The notes below the pieces were generated by a model that was given only the letters and a program-made list of their open reading frames with translations, was not told the origin of the DNA and did no database searches. Below, piece after piece: positions 1 through 8,873 of a DNA stretch of 36,507 bases; positions within the stretch are counted from its first letter, which is position 1; each line of letters opens with the position of its first letter. This stretch comes from Nostoc sp. CHAB 5836 (GTDB taxonomy: Bacteria; Cyanobacteriota; Cyanobacteriia; Cyanobacteriales; Nostocaceae): positions 1-36,507 of the forward strand of contig NZ_JAIVFV010000064.1 in assembly GCF_020829445.1 (NCBI RefSeq). The letters are read 5' to 3'. A program made the translations under genes and the position numbers.

Positions 1-357
1 CATCGTAAACCCAAAATATTTTTTATTGATGAAGCTCATCATATGCTGATGATAGCTTCCGGGCGCAAGCTCACAGATTTACCAGAAGCTATTAAGTCTC
101 TTGCCAATAGAACAAGTGTTGTGCATGGGTTAGTTGGCACTTATGAACTGCTCACCTTACACGATGTAGGGGATCAATTGAGCCGACCTAGCGCCTACGT
201 ACACTTTCCCCGCTACCGTGCTGACTGCGCCCAGGACAGGGAGATATTTCAAAGCGTGGTGTGGGGTTTTCACGGCAATCTTATGGTTCCACCGACAACA
301 AACTCAGATGTTGAAACACTGAAAAAATATGTCGAATCTCAAAACAAACCAGACTAA
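1..357 (+). CDS. TniB/TnsC-type transposition ATPase, C-terminal fragment
   Basis: The frame is open from base 1, so the gene starts outside the window. The visible 118 residues begin at a Walker B strand (FFIDEAHH), followed by a sensor-1-like segment ending GTYELL and the stretch LSRPSAYVHFPRYRAD, which is typical of the AAA+ ATPases of Tn7/Tn5053-like transposons. In that family this ATPase is the regulator that hands target DNA to the DDE transposase. The protein stops soon after the conserved VVWGF segment, where family members usually carry a longer C-terminal helical part, so the 3' end is probably lost. No TniQ, TniA or Cas gene follows. Family assignment is good; function as a live transposon gene is unlikely. 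Confidence 0.7.
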   Translation, partial: HRKPKIFFIDEAHHMLMIASGRKLTDLPEAIKSLANRTSVVHGLVGTYELLTLHDVGDQLSRPSAYVHFPRYRADCAQDREIFQSVVWGFHGNLMVPPTTNSDVETLKKYVESQNKPD

Positions 358-462
358 AACCTCGATTGCTTTTGATAGCACGACAATTGGGGATTTGTCA
401 GCCATCCCACTTCCGCGTTTCATCTGTGATGAACATAGGTCGGGGATGTCTTCCTCATCCCC

Positions 463-517
463 CGCCTTATATCCCGACACCAAGCTGAGTACAGCTATGG
501 TGTCGGGATATAAGGCG
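463..517. terminator. 20-bp perfect stem between convergent genes
   Basis: Two perfect 20-base arms (463-482 and 498-517) flank a 15-base loop. The element lies between the rightward ATPase fragment (stop at 357) and the leftward lyase (stop at 535), the usual place for a bidirectional terminator. There is no clear T-run on either side, so it could equally be a mobile palindromic repeat. A weaker GGGGATG/CATCCCC stem lies just upstream, near 442-462. Confidence 0.45.
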
Positions 518-534
518 AAGTAGCTAAACTCCAG

Positions 535-1899
535 TTAAACAAGATATCTCGATAAATAGCTTCTAGATTTGTCAATAATAGCTTGCGTCAACTCCTTAGC
601 TGCGCCGATGCGATTAGTAGGTGCCTGAAGAGCTTCAAGTTGAGAGCGACTAAAGAACTGCTGTACTTGTGGGTGTTCCATAAGATGATTAACAATAGGC
701 TCTCCACTGTCATAAGCTCGCATAGACGCTTCATAAACTAGGGAATGTGCAGACTGTTTTCCCAAAATCTTGCCAAGAACCATCATATATTCTTCAGAAA
801 AGATAAAGTCCTTCTGTGCTTTGAGGTTTTTTGCCATGTTGTCTTGACAAACATCTAGTTCTTGCAATAACTTGCCGCATAGATGTGCTGCGGCGGCAGT
901 GTAACTACAAACTTCAGGGATAAATACCCAGTCTGCTCTTAGTGAGCGCAAATCGCGATCGTCTTCAGCAATCATGGCTTCTAGTGACATTGCCACATTG
1001 TATTTTGTCATCCTTGCAAGAAGCACCACTTGGGCAGAAACTTCTGGATTTCGTTTATGAGGCATAGTTGACGAACCCAGTTTTCCTAGTGTGTAGGGTT
1101 CAGCCAGTTCGGAGCATTCAGTACGCGATAAGACATAGATTTCGTTACAAATTTTGCCTAACGTTGATGCCGTCATCGATAAGAGCATAACAAATTCGGC
1201 AATGCGATCGCGTGCAGTATGCCAACTGGTATTTGCTGGCATGAGATTTAATCGTTTAGCCAGCATTTGCATGGTTTCAATCCCTTTTGGCAGACAACTC
1301 ATGTTGCCGACACCGCCAAACAGGGAGATGACAAAAATACGCTCCTTGGCTTCATCCATTCGGCTTAGATGGCGGAGCAACTCATCTAACCAGATAGCCA
1401 AGCGATAGCCAAAAGTAGTCGTCAGTGCATGTTGCCCCTGAGAACGACCAACCATTAGTGTATCTTGGTGCTGGTTAGCCAGTTCCGTTAGAGTTTGAGC
1501 AATGGCTTTGACATCACGCTGTATTAGTTTAAATGCATCTCGCATTTCTAACATCGTCGCTGTGTCCTGGATATCTTGTGTGGTTGCACCATAGTGGACA
1601 TATTCTCCAAGACTATCGCGGCATACCCGTTGCAGTTCTCTCAGCAATGGCACAAGTGAATGACCTGTCCGCTCTAGGTCTATCTTGACACGACCTAAAT
1701 CCAGATTCTCAAGTTTAGCCTTTTCAGCAATTTCATCACCCGCATCACTGGGAATCACCTCTAGTGAGGCTTGTACCAGAGCTAGTGCAGCTTCAATATC
1801 TAGCCAACGTTGATACCGAGTTACATCTGCAAAAACTAACCGCATTTCGGGGGTAGTAAAACGTTTGCCGCAAAATTCCGAGTCAGTGATGTGAGTCAT
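535..1899 (-). CDS. purB: Adenylosuccinate lyase-like enzyme (fumarase/aspartase superfamily)
   Basis: A 454-residue protein of normal length for the superfamily. It carries the signature GSSTMPHKRNP (residues 275-285) that holds the catalytic loop serines, an HYGATTQDI segment (103-110) and GRSQGQHALTTTFG (151-164), which resemble PurB and CMLE (PcaB) enzymes. These enzymes release fumarate from N-succinyl compounds, or act on a carboxymuconate in PcaB. The ATG is 3 bases after the stop of the SerC-type gene, so the two are almost certainly co-transcribed. No purine gene is adjacent. Beside an aminotransferase, a hydroxyacid dehydrogenase and an exporter it may be a pathway-specific lyase rather than the housekeeping PurB; the symbol reflects family only. 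Confidence 0.75.
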   Translation of the reverse strand: MTHITDSEFCGKRFTTPEMRLVFADVTRYQRWLDIEAALALVQASLEVIPSDAGDEIAEKAKLENLDLGRVKIDLERTGHSLVPLLRELQRVCRDSLGEYVHYGATTQDIQDTATMLEMRDAFKLIQRDVKAIAQTLTELANQHQDTLMVGRSQGQHALTTTFGYRLAIWLDELLRHLSRMDEAKERIFVISLFGGVGNMSCLPKGIETMQMLAKRLNLMPANTSWHTARDRIAEFVMLLSMTASTLGKICNEIYVLSRTECSELAEPYTLGKLGSSTMPHKRNPEVSAQVVLLARMTKYNVAMSLEAMIAEDDRDLRSLRADWVFIPEVCSYTAAAAHLCGKLLQELDVCQDNMAKNLKAQKDFIFSEEYMMVLGKILGKQSAHSLVYEASMRAYDSGEPIVNHLMEHPQVQQFFSRSQLEALQAPTNRIGAAKELTQAIIDKSRSYLSRYLV

Positions 1900-1902
1900 A
1901 AA

Positions 1903-2988
1903 TTAACCATAATTTCTCTCAAACTCTCCCATAAACTTTACTAGAGCTTGGACTCCTTCTATCGGCATGGCATTATATAGGGATGCACGGATACCGCCAA
2001 CCGAGCGATGACCTTTAAGTGCAATTAGTCCAGTTGCACTGCTTTCGAGCAGAAATTTAGCGGTTAACGATTCATCATGCAGACGAAATGTCACATTCAT
2101 GGTTGACCTGTGATTCTTTTGGGCAAAGCCTTGATAGAATCCAGTGCCGTCTAGATAATCATAAATATATTTCGCTTTAGCATGATTAAGCTTTTCTATA
2201 GCGGCAACGCCTCCCAAGCTTTTGATCCAGCGCAAGATGAGTTTCATCATGTAAATAGTAAAGGTATTGGTTGTGTTATATAAGGAGTTATCCTGAGCAT
2301 AAACACTGTAGTTGAGCAGTAATGGCGTTTCTGGCAAAGCATAGTCGAGAAGATCGTCGCGAATGAGCACCAATGCCAGAGCCGATGGTCCGAGATTTTT
2401 TTGAAATCCAGCATAAGTGACACCAAATCGAGAATAGTCTATCTCTCTTGAGAGAATTTCCGAGGTAGCATCAACCACAATCGGAACTTGATTCCCTGTA
2501 GGAAAGCTATTCCAGCGAGTACCATAGACGGTATTGTTACTGGTAATGTGCAAATATGCCGCTTCCTCATCACATTGGATTGATCGCGCATCAGGAATAC
2601 GATCAAAATTGCTATCTGCACTGCTACTAACCACTTGAGCAATGCCATAGCGCTTCGCTTCTTCCCAGGCTTGTTTAGCAAAATTGCCTGTTTCAACGTA
2701 GCAAGACTTTCTCACAGGAGAGCGAGCAATCAAATTGAGAGGGATAGCAGAAAACTGCATCCTTGCCCCGCCATGAACAAACAAGATCTTATAGTTAGAA
2801 GGAAGATTAGTCAGTTCAGAAAAAAGCTGCTTGGTTTCTTCTATGACTTCAACGAAAGTATCTGATCGATGACTGATTTCAATAATAGAAGCTCCGATGT
2901 TTTGATAGTTGAGGAATGTTTCTTGGACTTCCTTCATCACCGCTTTTGGCAGCATCGCCGGTCCGGCTGAAAAATTGTAGACATCCAT
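1903..2988 (-). CDS. serC: Phosphoserine aminotransferase (class V, PLP-dependent)
   Basis: A 361-residue class V aminotransferase of standard SerC length. The N-terminus (YNFSAGPAMLP), EISHRS (37-42), HGGARMQF (72-79), the PLP lysine in AGFQKNLGPSAL (K197) and the C-terminal GHRSVGGIRASLYNA are all diagnostic. SerC moves an amino group from glutamate to 3-phosphohydroxypyruvate in serine synthesis (and acts on a related substrate in pyridoxine synthesis). The ATG at 2988 opens with the conserved N-terminus, which fixes the start. It is the first gene of an apparent two-gene unit with the lyase downstream. Whether this is the cell's only SerC or a copy serving a specialised pathway cannot be told here. 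Confidence 0.9.
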   Translation of the reverse strand: MDVYNFSAGPAMLPKAVMKEVQETFLNYQNIGASIIEISHRSDTFVEVIEETKQLFSELTNLPSNYKILFVHGGARMQFSAIPLNLIARSPVRKSCYVETGNFAKQAWEEAKRYGIAQVVSSSADSNFDRIPDARSIQCDEEAAYLHITSNNTVYGTRWNSFPTGNQVPIVVDATSEILSREIDYSRFGVTYAGFQKNLGPSALALVLIRDDLLDYALPETPLLLNYSVYAQDNSLYNTTNTFTIYMMKLILRWIKSLGGVAAIEKLNHAKAKYIYDYLDGTGFYQGFAQKNHRSTMNVTFRLHDESLTAKFLLESSATGLIALKGHRSVGGIRASLYNAMPIEGVQALVKFMGEFERNYG

Positions 2989-3101
2989 AAAAATTGTTTC
3001 TCAAATACTATTCTCCCTACGGATTTTGAGCCGATCAATCAACCCATCAATGCCATCACGCTCAAAGCTATTAACGACATGCCATGAAATGTAGCTGAAG
3101 G

Positions 3102-3272
3102 TTATTCAACGATCCCACCTTCAGCATAGAGTCGTGAGTCTTTATAGATTGGCATCCAATCTACGTACTTTTTTGAAATTATCTCTTCCCACCAACTGTT
3201 ATCGTTGGGTAAAACAATATGGCTGTCTGCATCTATGACAGGGAAATCGAGACGCTTTTTGACGTTATGCAT
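3102..3272 (-). pseudogene. N-terminal fragment of an amidohydrolase
   Basis: A 56-codon leftward frame that starts with ATG. It encodes FPVIDADSHIVLPNDNSWWE, the N-terminal metal-site pattern (D-x-D-x-H) of amidohydrolase_2-type TIM-barrel enzymes, and stops after IPEGGIVE-like sequence read as YAEGGIVE. Family members are about 300 residues or longer, so this is a stump. A second frame just downstream (about 3010-3100) reads NSFERDGIDGLIDRLKIRREN, which may be a shifted piece of the same lost gene. It lies directly upstream of serC, so the missing enzyme may once have belonged to that operon. Without homologues it could also be a short independent gene. Confidence 0.5.
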
Positions 3273-3376
3273 ATGCTAATCAAAACATAATTTTAGCCTA
3301 GCTATCATTAAATCACATCGAGAGCATCAGTTGGTTTCTATCTCCCGCCACAAAAAAGCGACTAGAATCGCCATTA

Positions 3377-3646
3377 ACAGGGTAAGCGCATCTAATTTTG
3401 TAGCTCTCGATACAGACAAAAAGCTTACAACTTTATCTGAATATCGATTTTTCATTCAAAATAGGACGAATTGTCGTAAATGATTGAAAAAACATGAGTC
3501 AAATAGCTTTTTGTGTTTTTGGACCACATAAAAGTGCGTTCTGTCAATCCTCCCTGGACTCAGTGCGGTAATTTTGAACTTAATTTGTGTTTTGGGTAAA
3601 CCCTAAAACTACTGTATCAATAGGGTTTGAGATGCGCTTACCCTGT
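3377..3646. mobile_element. 270-bp MITE-like element with 17-bp terminal inverted repeats
   Basis: Perfect 17-base inverted repeats (ACAGGGTAAGCGCATCT at 3377-3393 and its complement at 3630-3646) bound 270 bases that contain no credible gene. The flanks are 8-base direct repeats with one mismatch (CGCCATTA at 3369-3376, GGCCATTA at 3647-3654), as expected of a target-site duplication. This is what a non-autonomous derivative of an insertion sequence looks like; the parent family is not identified. The remaining bases up to the dehydrogenase stop at 3809 hold nothing I recognise. Confidence 0.75.
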
Positions 3647-3808
3647 GGCCATTAACGCCACCAAAAAAGCATTCATGTGAATGCAGCGACTACTAACGCA
3701 CATGGCGTAAGTCCTATAAGCTGTGCTCGTTGTCGTTTGTATTTACAAAAAACTAATAATATTTATGGTGAGATTATTATTTTCCACCAACAATTAACAC
3801 TTTTAATG

Positions 3809-4756
3809 TTAATAGCCAGCGTTTTTATCCACGACATTACGTAAAGGTTTACCGTTACGATAGCGTGTTAAATTATCGATAAATAATGCTACAATACGGT
3901 CGTAGAGTTGTGGTGTAAGTGATGAACAGTGAGGGCTTATCAACACATTAGGTAAAGACCAAAAAGGACTTTCCGGGGGTAGAGGTTCAGTAGTAAACGT
4001 ATCCAATCCAGCACCAGCAATCCATTTTTCACGTAGAGCAGTAAGTAAGGCATTTTCATCAACAATCGCACCGCGAGCTATATTAATTAAGTAAGCACTT
4101 TTGCGCATCGACCGCAATGCATTTGCATCAATTGAGCCTTTAGTTTCAGGTGTTAGAGGTGTGGCAATGACTACATAGTCTACCTCTGGAAGAAGTGATC
4201 TCCATTTGTCTGCACCCACAATTAGGTCAAAATTGGGTAATGGTTCTGGATGAAGACGACTGCCAAAAACATTCATACTAAAAGCTTTGGCACGAACGGC
4301 AATTTCTTGACCAATATTCCCTGTACCAATAAGGAGTAAATTCTTATTATATAACTCCTGTAGCTCTAACCAATTCATCCAGTGGTACTCTGATTGGGAC
4401 TTTTGCAACTTAGGGACATTTTTAGCATGATAAAGCATGAAGTTCAAGACAAATTCCGCGATAGGAATGGCATGAACTCCCGGCCCATTAGTGAGCAGTA
4501 TATTGTGTTTTAAGAAAATGGGTGTAAGGATGCGATTTACGCCAGAACTTGGTGTATGCTGCCAACGAATTTTAGGTGCTGCTGCCAATACTTTATGGAG
4601 AGTCGTATTTTTTAATTTAAATCCGTTGAAATATACTTCAGCGTCACTAGGATCACCATCAAAATTCCCCTCGCTATCTACACGCACAAATTCAATATCT
4701 GGGGGTAACACTGGCTCGACCTTAGCTGCAAGTTCTACAGGTAGAATTATTTTCAT
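3809..4756 (-). CDS. D-isomer-specific 2-hydroxyacid dehydrogenase
   Basis: A 315-residue NAD(P)-dependent dehydrogenase. The nucleotide-binding turn is GTGNIG (144-149), and the catalytic triad is visible as Arg228 (NIARGA), Glu257 (TTEPLPPESPFW) and His276 (SPHCSS). The family interconverts 2-keto and 2-hydroxy acids; the closest flavours are GhrA-like hydroxypyruvate/glyoxylate reductases and SerA-type enzymes, but no ACT domain is present. I chose the ATG at 4756, which starts the first beta strand (MKIILPVEL); a TTG 45 bases upstream would add a poorly conserved-looking tail. Lying on the same strand as serC, it could provide or remove a keto acid for that enzyme. Confidence 0.85.
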   Translation of the reverse strand: MKIILPVELAAKVEPVLPPDIEFVRVDSEGNFDGDPSDAEVYFNGFKLKNTTLHKVLAAAPKIRWQHTPSSGVNRILTPIFLKHNILLTNGPGVHAIPIAEFVLNFMLYHAKNVPKLQKSQSEYHWMNWLELQELYNKNLLLIGTGNIGQEIAVRAKAFSMNVFGSRLHPEPLPNFDLIVGADKWRSLLPEVDYVVIATPLTPETKGSIDANALRSMRKSAYLINIARGAIVDENALLTALREKWIAGAGLDTFTTEPLPPESPFWSLPNVLISPHCSSLTPQLYDRIVALFIDNLTRYRNGKPLRNVVDKNAGY

Positions 4757-4909
4757 ATAGGCTAACGTCAAATTTACTGCTGCTTTTGAGCCATAATCCA
4801 ATCTTTTAAGTGAAAATCAGAATTTGCTAGTTTCTGAGACACTAAAAACTAAGCCTCTATTCCTAGGATAACAAAATTTACTAATTCTTCGGCAAATGGG
4901 TAGGAACAA

Positions 4910-6442
4910 TCATGTCTTTGAGCCTTTTCCGCTCCCGTCAGTTAATTCTGAATCGATGTCACTTAATTTGGTACTCGACATATGACAAGATTGCAACGAT
5001 ACAAAAGTAGCAACTATCACTGAAGTGAACAACAAGACAGCAATGGCGCGAAAGCTTGTCTGCATACCAAAAATTAATGCTTCAAGTGGAGCGTTGGTAA
5101 CATCGATATTGAGTGCAAGTTGAGCGCTTTTCATTGTTACCAAGGAAAAAAACGCACCCACAAGCGGTACACCTAGCATTTGCCCCAATATTCGCGACAA
5201 GGACAATAATCCCGAAGCTAAACCTAAGTTATCCTTTGGCGCGGTTCCGATGATAGCGCTATTGTTGGGCGACTGGAACATCCCTACCCCGATCGCATAA
5301 GGAAAAATATAAATAATATATTTATATACGGACAATTCACTATTAAAGGTGCTGAGAAATAAACAACCAAAAGCCATTAAAACTAATCCAATTAAGCTGA
5401 TGACACGCGAGCCAAAACGATCAGAAAGTGTACCAGAAATAGGTCCTGTAAGTACAAGAATAATCGCTGGTACTGCTAATAATAAACCTATTTTTTCTGT
5501 GGGATAATGCTTAATTAATTCAAAGAAAAATGGCAGTATAAACATAGCACCCGCTATGACGAAATTTACCAGAAAACGCAGAACTAAACCAAAGCTGAAG
5601 TCTAACGAGCGAAAAATCTCCAAGTTGAGCATTGGCTGGTTAAGACGGGTTTCTACCAATAAAAAACAGACTAAGCTGATGGCAGATACAATCAGCAAAG
5701 TCAGCCCACCTAAAGAACCAAAACCTTGAGTTTGCAGCAGAGTTATACTTAGTATAAAGCAAGACAATGTTTGGGCTAATAAGAAGCTTCCAACAATGTC
5801 AAAGCGGTATTTTGTACCATTAACAACAGAAGGAGGTACAAAATAAGCTACAATCAAACTAGTAACAATCCCAATTGGCACATTCACCAAGAAGATTAAA
5901 TGCCAGCCCCCCAAATTAATTAGTAACCCTCCAACTGTTGGTCCCAAGCTAAGCCCTAGTCCAAAAACCGCAGATCTTATACCTAGTCCAAATCCGCGTT
6001 GCTCTGGTGGAAATACTTCCACAATCATTGCCGTTCCCAGTCCAGCTAAAAAGGCAGCACCTAGTCCCTGGAGAAAGCGAAAGGCGAGCAAAAAACCTAT
6101 ACTTGGTGCTAGTCCACACAATAGGGAGCTAATTGTGAATACTATTAGTCCAATAATATATAATTGCTTTTTGCTGAATATATCTCCAAGTTGAGTCACA
6201 CTCAGCACAAATATTGCGATCGCCAACAGATAACTTAAAACCACCGATTGAATAGTAGCAAAGCTAGTGTGGAGTGATTCGACCATTCTTGGTAGAGCAA
6301 GGTTAACAATGTAGACATCTAAAGCAAAGATAAATACTCCCATGCTAATACCCAGAGTTGCCCACCAATTGACAGACGCGTCTGGTTTTTCTTGTGTTAT
6401 TTTATTATCCAGATCTTTATTGCTATATGATATTACTTTCAT
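4910..6442 (-). CDS. MFS transporter, DHA2 (EmrB/QacA) family, 14 transmembrane segments
   Basis: A 510-residue inner-membrane protein with about 14 hydrophobic segments. It shows the DHA2 features: D-V-Y-I-V-N-L-A-L-P in helix 1, GDIFSKKQLY after helix 2, the RFLQGLGAAFL segment and the helix 5 motif C region (GLGLSLGPTVGGLL). Members export drugs or small metabolites by proton antiport. The ATG at 6442 is preceded by an in-frame GTG one codon earlier; neither has a clear ribosome site. It lies 153 bases upstream of the hydroxyacid dehydrogenase on the same strand, so it may export the product of the neighbouring enzymes. Substrate is unknown. Confidence 0.9.
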   Translation of the reverse strand: MKVISYSNKDLDNKITQEKPDASVNWWATLGISMGVFIFALDVYIVNLALPRMVESLHTSFATIQSVVLSYLLAIAIFVLSVTQLGDIFSKKQLYIIGLIVFTISSLLCGLAPSIGFLLAFRFLQGLGAAFLAGLGTAMIVEVFPPEQRGFGLGIRSAVFGLGLSLGPTVGGLLINLGGWHLIFLVNVPIGIVTSLIVAYFVPPSVVNGTKYRFDIVGSFLLAQTLSCFILSITLLQTQGFGSLGGLTLLIVSAISLVCFLLVETRLNQPMLNLEIFRSLDFSFGLVLRFLVNFVIAGAMFILPFFFELIKHYPTEKIGLLLAVPAIILVLTGPISGTLSDRFGSRVISLIGLVLMAFGCLFLSTFNSELSVYKYIIYIFPYAIGVGMFQSPNNSAIIGTAPKDNLGLASGLLSLSRILGQMLGVPLVGAFFSLVTMKSAQLALNIDVTNAPLEALIFGMQTSFRAIAVLLFTSVIVATFVSLQSCHMSSTKLSDIDSELTDGSGKGSKT

Positions 6443-6769
6443 CACGTGTCACTTACGAATTCCGAAAAATCAACTCCGGAAGTGTTCTCCTTCTCTCAAG
6501 GTTAAATCCAAAATTTGAATCATATTTCCCCGATATTTTGCACTTATTTCACAAGTACAGCCGATTTTCACAAATATCCTCTACCTGGGATCCAGGGGTA
6601 GAATATTCAAGTGTCTTCCCCTCTTGCTGTTATCAATTTTCTCATTATTGTGACATACTCCCACACCAAATCAAAGATTATGGTCCCGGATTTCTCACAA
6701 ACTCGGAAAAAAGCGGGAACTAAAACTGCTAAAATGTCTGTATGGCAAGTATTTCAGCAGTTATAAACG

Positions 6770-7306
6770 ATGATTCGACCCACAAGGCGTAGGCAAAGCC
6801 CGCCGCAGGCATCGCTCCCAAAACAGTTTAGATTTGAACAACCAAAGTCACCACCAGTTGTAGTTAATTTCCAGGGTGGGCAGGTAACATCTGATGCTGG
6901 ACTAAGCTTAATTGCTGAGATAGACAGAAAACTACAAATAACATCACAGTTTGCACAATGTTTCCAAGATTACCGAAAATCAAATCGAATTGATCATACA
7001 GTAGAAAGTTTAATTACACAAAGAATATACGGACTGGTCATGGAGTATGAAGACTTAAATGATCACGAGGAATTACGTCATGCTCCAATGTTTGCTTTAG
7101 CATTAGGAAAAAGAATTGGATTAGAGAATGAGCCAGTAATATTGGCAGGTAAGAGTACATTAAATAGGCTGGAACATTGCCCTGAAGATGTAGAACAAGG
7201 AGCAGATAGTCGTTACCATAAAATTGGGCATTCTACATCAGAAATTGAAAGTCTATTTGTGGATATATTTCTAGAATTTTTGGATTGGCGCAAAATAGTC
7301 GTTTAA
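6770..7306 (+). pseudogene. IS1380-family transposase, N-terminal stump
   Basis: The 178-residue frame matches the N-terminal part of IS1380-type DDE transposases: VVVNFQGGQVTSDAGLSLI, then HTVESLITQRIYGLVMEYEDLNDHEELR and the KSTLNRLE segment. Full proteins are about 450 residues; the catalytic core that should follow is missing, and the frame ends in unrelated sequence around 7270-7306. The first codons include part of a cyanobacterial palindromic repeat (GCGTAGGC...GCAGGCATCGC, 6788-6813). A possible left end of the element is the CCCGGATTTCTCACAAA sequence at 6685; no matching right end was found. The 324 bases before the gene otherwise hold no clear gene. Confidence 0.75.
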
Positions 7307-7311
7307 TTCAG

Positions 7312-7632
7312 ATGGCTACCACAACTCAAAATAGAGCAAAGTTTGAGTTTGAGCAAAAGCTTTCAACAGTAGTTTCATTTTTAGAAACCGTATTTAAGGC
7401 AGATGAAAAACTTCCTGAAGTTGCTTCTGACTTGATTAATAACTCGACTTGGTATAAATCTTTAGACTACCAGACTCGTGAATCTTGGAGTCACGACCGC
7501 CTACTTTAAATTTTGGCTCAATCGTTGCTGTCACTGGTTTCTTCCTCTAATTTAGAGCTTACCGAAAAATTGGGTTTAATTGAGGGGCTGGTACAGAAAC
7601 TTCGCTCAATGATGTCAACGTTTTTTGGGTAG
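7312..7632 (+). pseudogene. Small unknown gene interrupted by an in-frame TAA
   Basis: Starting at ATG 7312 the frame encodes 65 residues (MATTTQNRAKFEFEQKLS...SHDRLL), meets TAA at 7507-7509, and then stays open for 40 more codons (ILAQSLLSLVSSSNLELTEK...MMSTFFG) to TAG at 7632. The part after the TAA has the same helical, leucine-rich character as the part before, so I read this as one gene of about 106 codons with a nonsense mutation. No family is recognised. It directly follows the truncated transposase, so its 5' end may have been reshaped by that event. Readthrough is possible but there is no specific evidence for it. Confidence 0.45.
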
Positions 7633-7637
7633 ACAAA

Positions 7638-7677
7638 AATCCTCTTGAGAATGCATGGAAATATTCTCAAGAGGATT
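7638..7677 (-). terminator. Strong hairpin, T-run on the minus strand
   Basis: Perfect 15-base arms (7638-7652 and 7663-7677) with a 10-base loop. Read leftwards, the stem is followed by a run of T, so it fits a rho-independent terminator for the leftward gene that ends at 7789. It would also close the rightward frame ending at 7632, although that side lacks a T-run. Confidence 0.65.
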
Positions 7678-7788
7678 AAACAATAGTTAAGATAATGATA
7701 CAAGATTTACAACCTGACGATGATCTTGCACACGACTACACTATTGAATCTGACACGGCGTTTACTGCTGATGAAATTGAGGCGATCG

Positions 7789-8655
7789 CTATTGGCTCAC
7801 GTCTGGACGCACCCCATACATCGCCAATTCTCGCGCGATCGCACTTTTTCCTTTCCTCGCAAATACCAGTGGCAAGGTATCCTCGCCGTACCCATCTTCA
7901 ATAAGCACAGCAATCTCATGATCAATTTTCCGGAGGTTAGCGGTTAGCTCAGTAATTCGGTCAACTTTAGCAGGAGGTAGTTCGGGTTGCTGCTGTTGGA
8001 TATAAGTATTGAATTCTTGCTGCGCCATAACCTGCTCATCTACTGTGGGACGGCGCAACAGTTCTTTGAGGAACAGTGAAACCGAAACTTTGCCCGATTC
8101 CTTGAATTGTCTCTCCAGTTCTACCCCTGTATCCCGGTCTTCTAACCGGATGATTAGTCGAGCATCGCCATCCTCTCCATACTTATTTTGCTCCCACTCC
8201 AGCACCTTGAGAGGTTTTTTGGCAACTTTCAGCGATTTGTTTATGTCCGTCATCAGTGCCCGAACATCCTTAACTACCATGCGAGAGGATTGGAGTTGAT
8301 ACCAGATATCCAAGTACTTATCAGAGCAGAGGGACTTGATTGTATTGATATCCAGTAGTTCTAAGTTGTAAGGACTGACTTTGGAATCAGATATCCATTC
8401 CCAGATTTTAATGTAGGGATTGGCGGTATGGTTATTCCAACCTAGCATTTGCTTGATTTCGTCCCACTCACTCTTCGGTAATTGCTTTGCCTCCCAAATA
8501 TTTTTGCACGACTGTAAAAAGCTCCGAGTCGCTTGGGTCGCTTGTTCTAGGATTTGGGTTAAAAAACTTTTGGAAGAATTTGCGATCGCACCTTGTTCAA
8601 TTGGTCGCTCAAGTGGTAAAGTAGTCATAAGAAATCGGCCGGGATGATTGCTCAT
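7789..8655 (-). CDS. Hypothetical protein, helical, charged
   Basis: A 288-residue soluble protein with no signal peptide or membrane segment. I do not recognise a family. The middle (residues about 140-200) is charged and contains RLIIRLEDRDTGVELERQFKESGKVSVSLFLKELL, which has the beta strand plus helix pattern of small DNA-binding or partition-like folds, but that is only a resemblance. The C-terminal part (ITELTANLRKIDHEIAVLIEDGY) is predicted helical. Two starts are possible: ATG 8655 and ATG 8628 (MTTLPLERP); neither has a strong ribosome site. It is read towards the hairpin at 7638-7677. HIP1 sites within it suit a long-resident cyanobacterial gene. Confidence 0.6.
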   Translation of the reverse strand: MSNHPGRFLMTTLPLERPIEQGAIANSSKSFLTQILEQATQATRSFLQSCKNIWEAKQLPKSEWDEIKQMLGWNNHTANPYIKIWEWISDSKVSPYNLELLDINTIKSLCSDKYLDIWYQLQSSRMVVKDVRALMTDINKSLKVAKKPLKVLEWEQNKYGEDGDARLIIRLEDRDTGVELERQFKESGKVSVSLFLKELLRRPTVDEQVMAQQEFNTYIQQQQPELPPAKVDRITELTANLRKIDHEIAVLIEDGYGEDTLPLVFARKGKSAIARELAMYGVRPDVSQ

Positions 8656-8677
8656 CTGGCTACTAATGGTTAAGCAG

Positions 8678-8707
8678 AACCCAGCAACTTTCCACGGCGG
8701 CTGGGTT
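8678..8707. other. AACCCAGC/GCTGGGTT hairpin in an intergenic gap
   Basis: An 8-base perfect stem (8678-8685 with 8700-8707) with a 14-base loop, followed on the plus strand by TTTG. It lies just upstream of the leftward gene 7789-8655. It could be a leader or attenuator structure for that gene, or the end of a small transcript. The rest of 8656-8873 carries no gene I can support. Confidence 0.35.
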
Positions 8708-8873
8708 TTGTGTTGAAATTATTTTACCAGAAATTTCCAAAAATAGCGATCGCAACCTGCGCCTTTTATCTGGAAGGTGGGTTTCGGGTTGACAGATGGA
8801 GCCGAGAAACCTGATTCTTTCGTGCAAGAATAGCGAACTTGTACTGAGCGTAGCCGAAGTATCGCTTACTTTT

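Noticed and set aside
329..523. Rightward ORF of 64 codons overlapping the ATPase fragment end
   Set aside because: Its 3' third is the palindrome at 463-517 and the rest has no protein-like pattern; no ribosome site is seen.
6394..6723. Rightward ORF of 109 codons over the MFS start
   Set aside because: Antisense to the transporter start and of unnatural composition (rich in Ser, Tyr, Phe).
7695..7904. Rightward ORF starting MIQDLQPDDDLAHDYTIESD
   Set aside because: The first 30 codons look protein-like, but it then runs antisense to the end of the leftward gene 7789-8655. It may be a stump; not enough to call.
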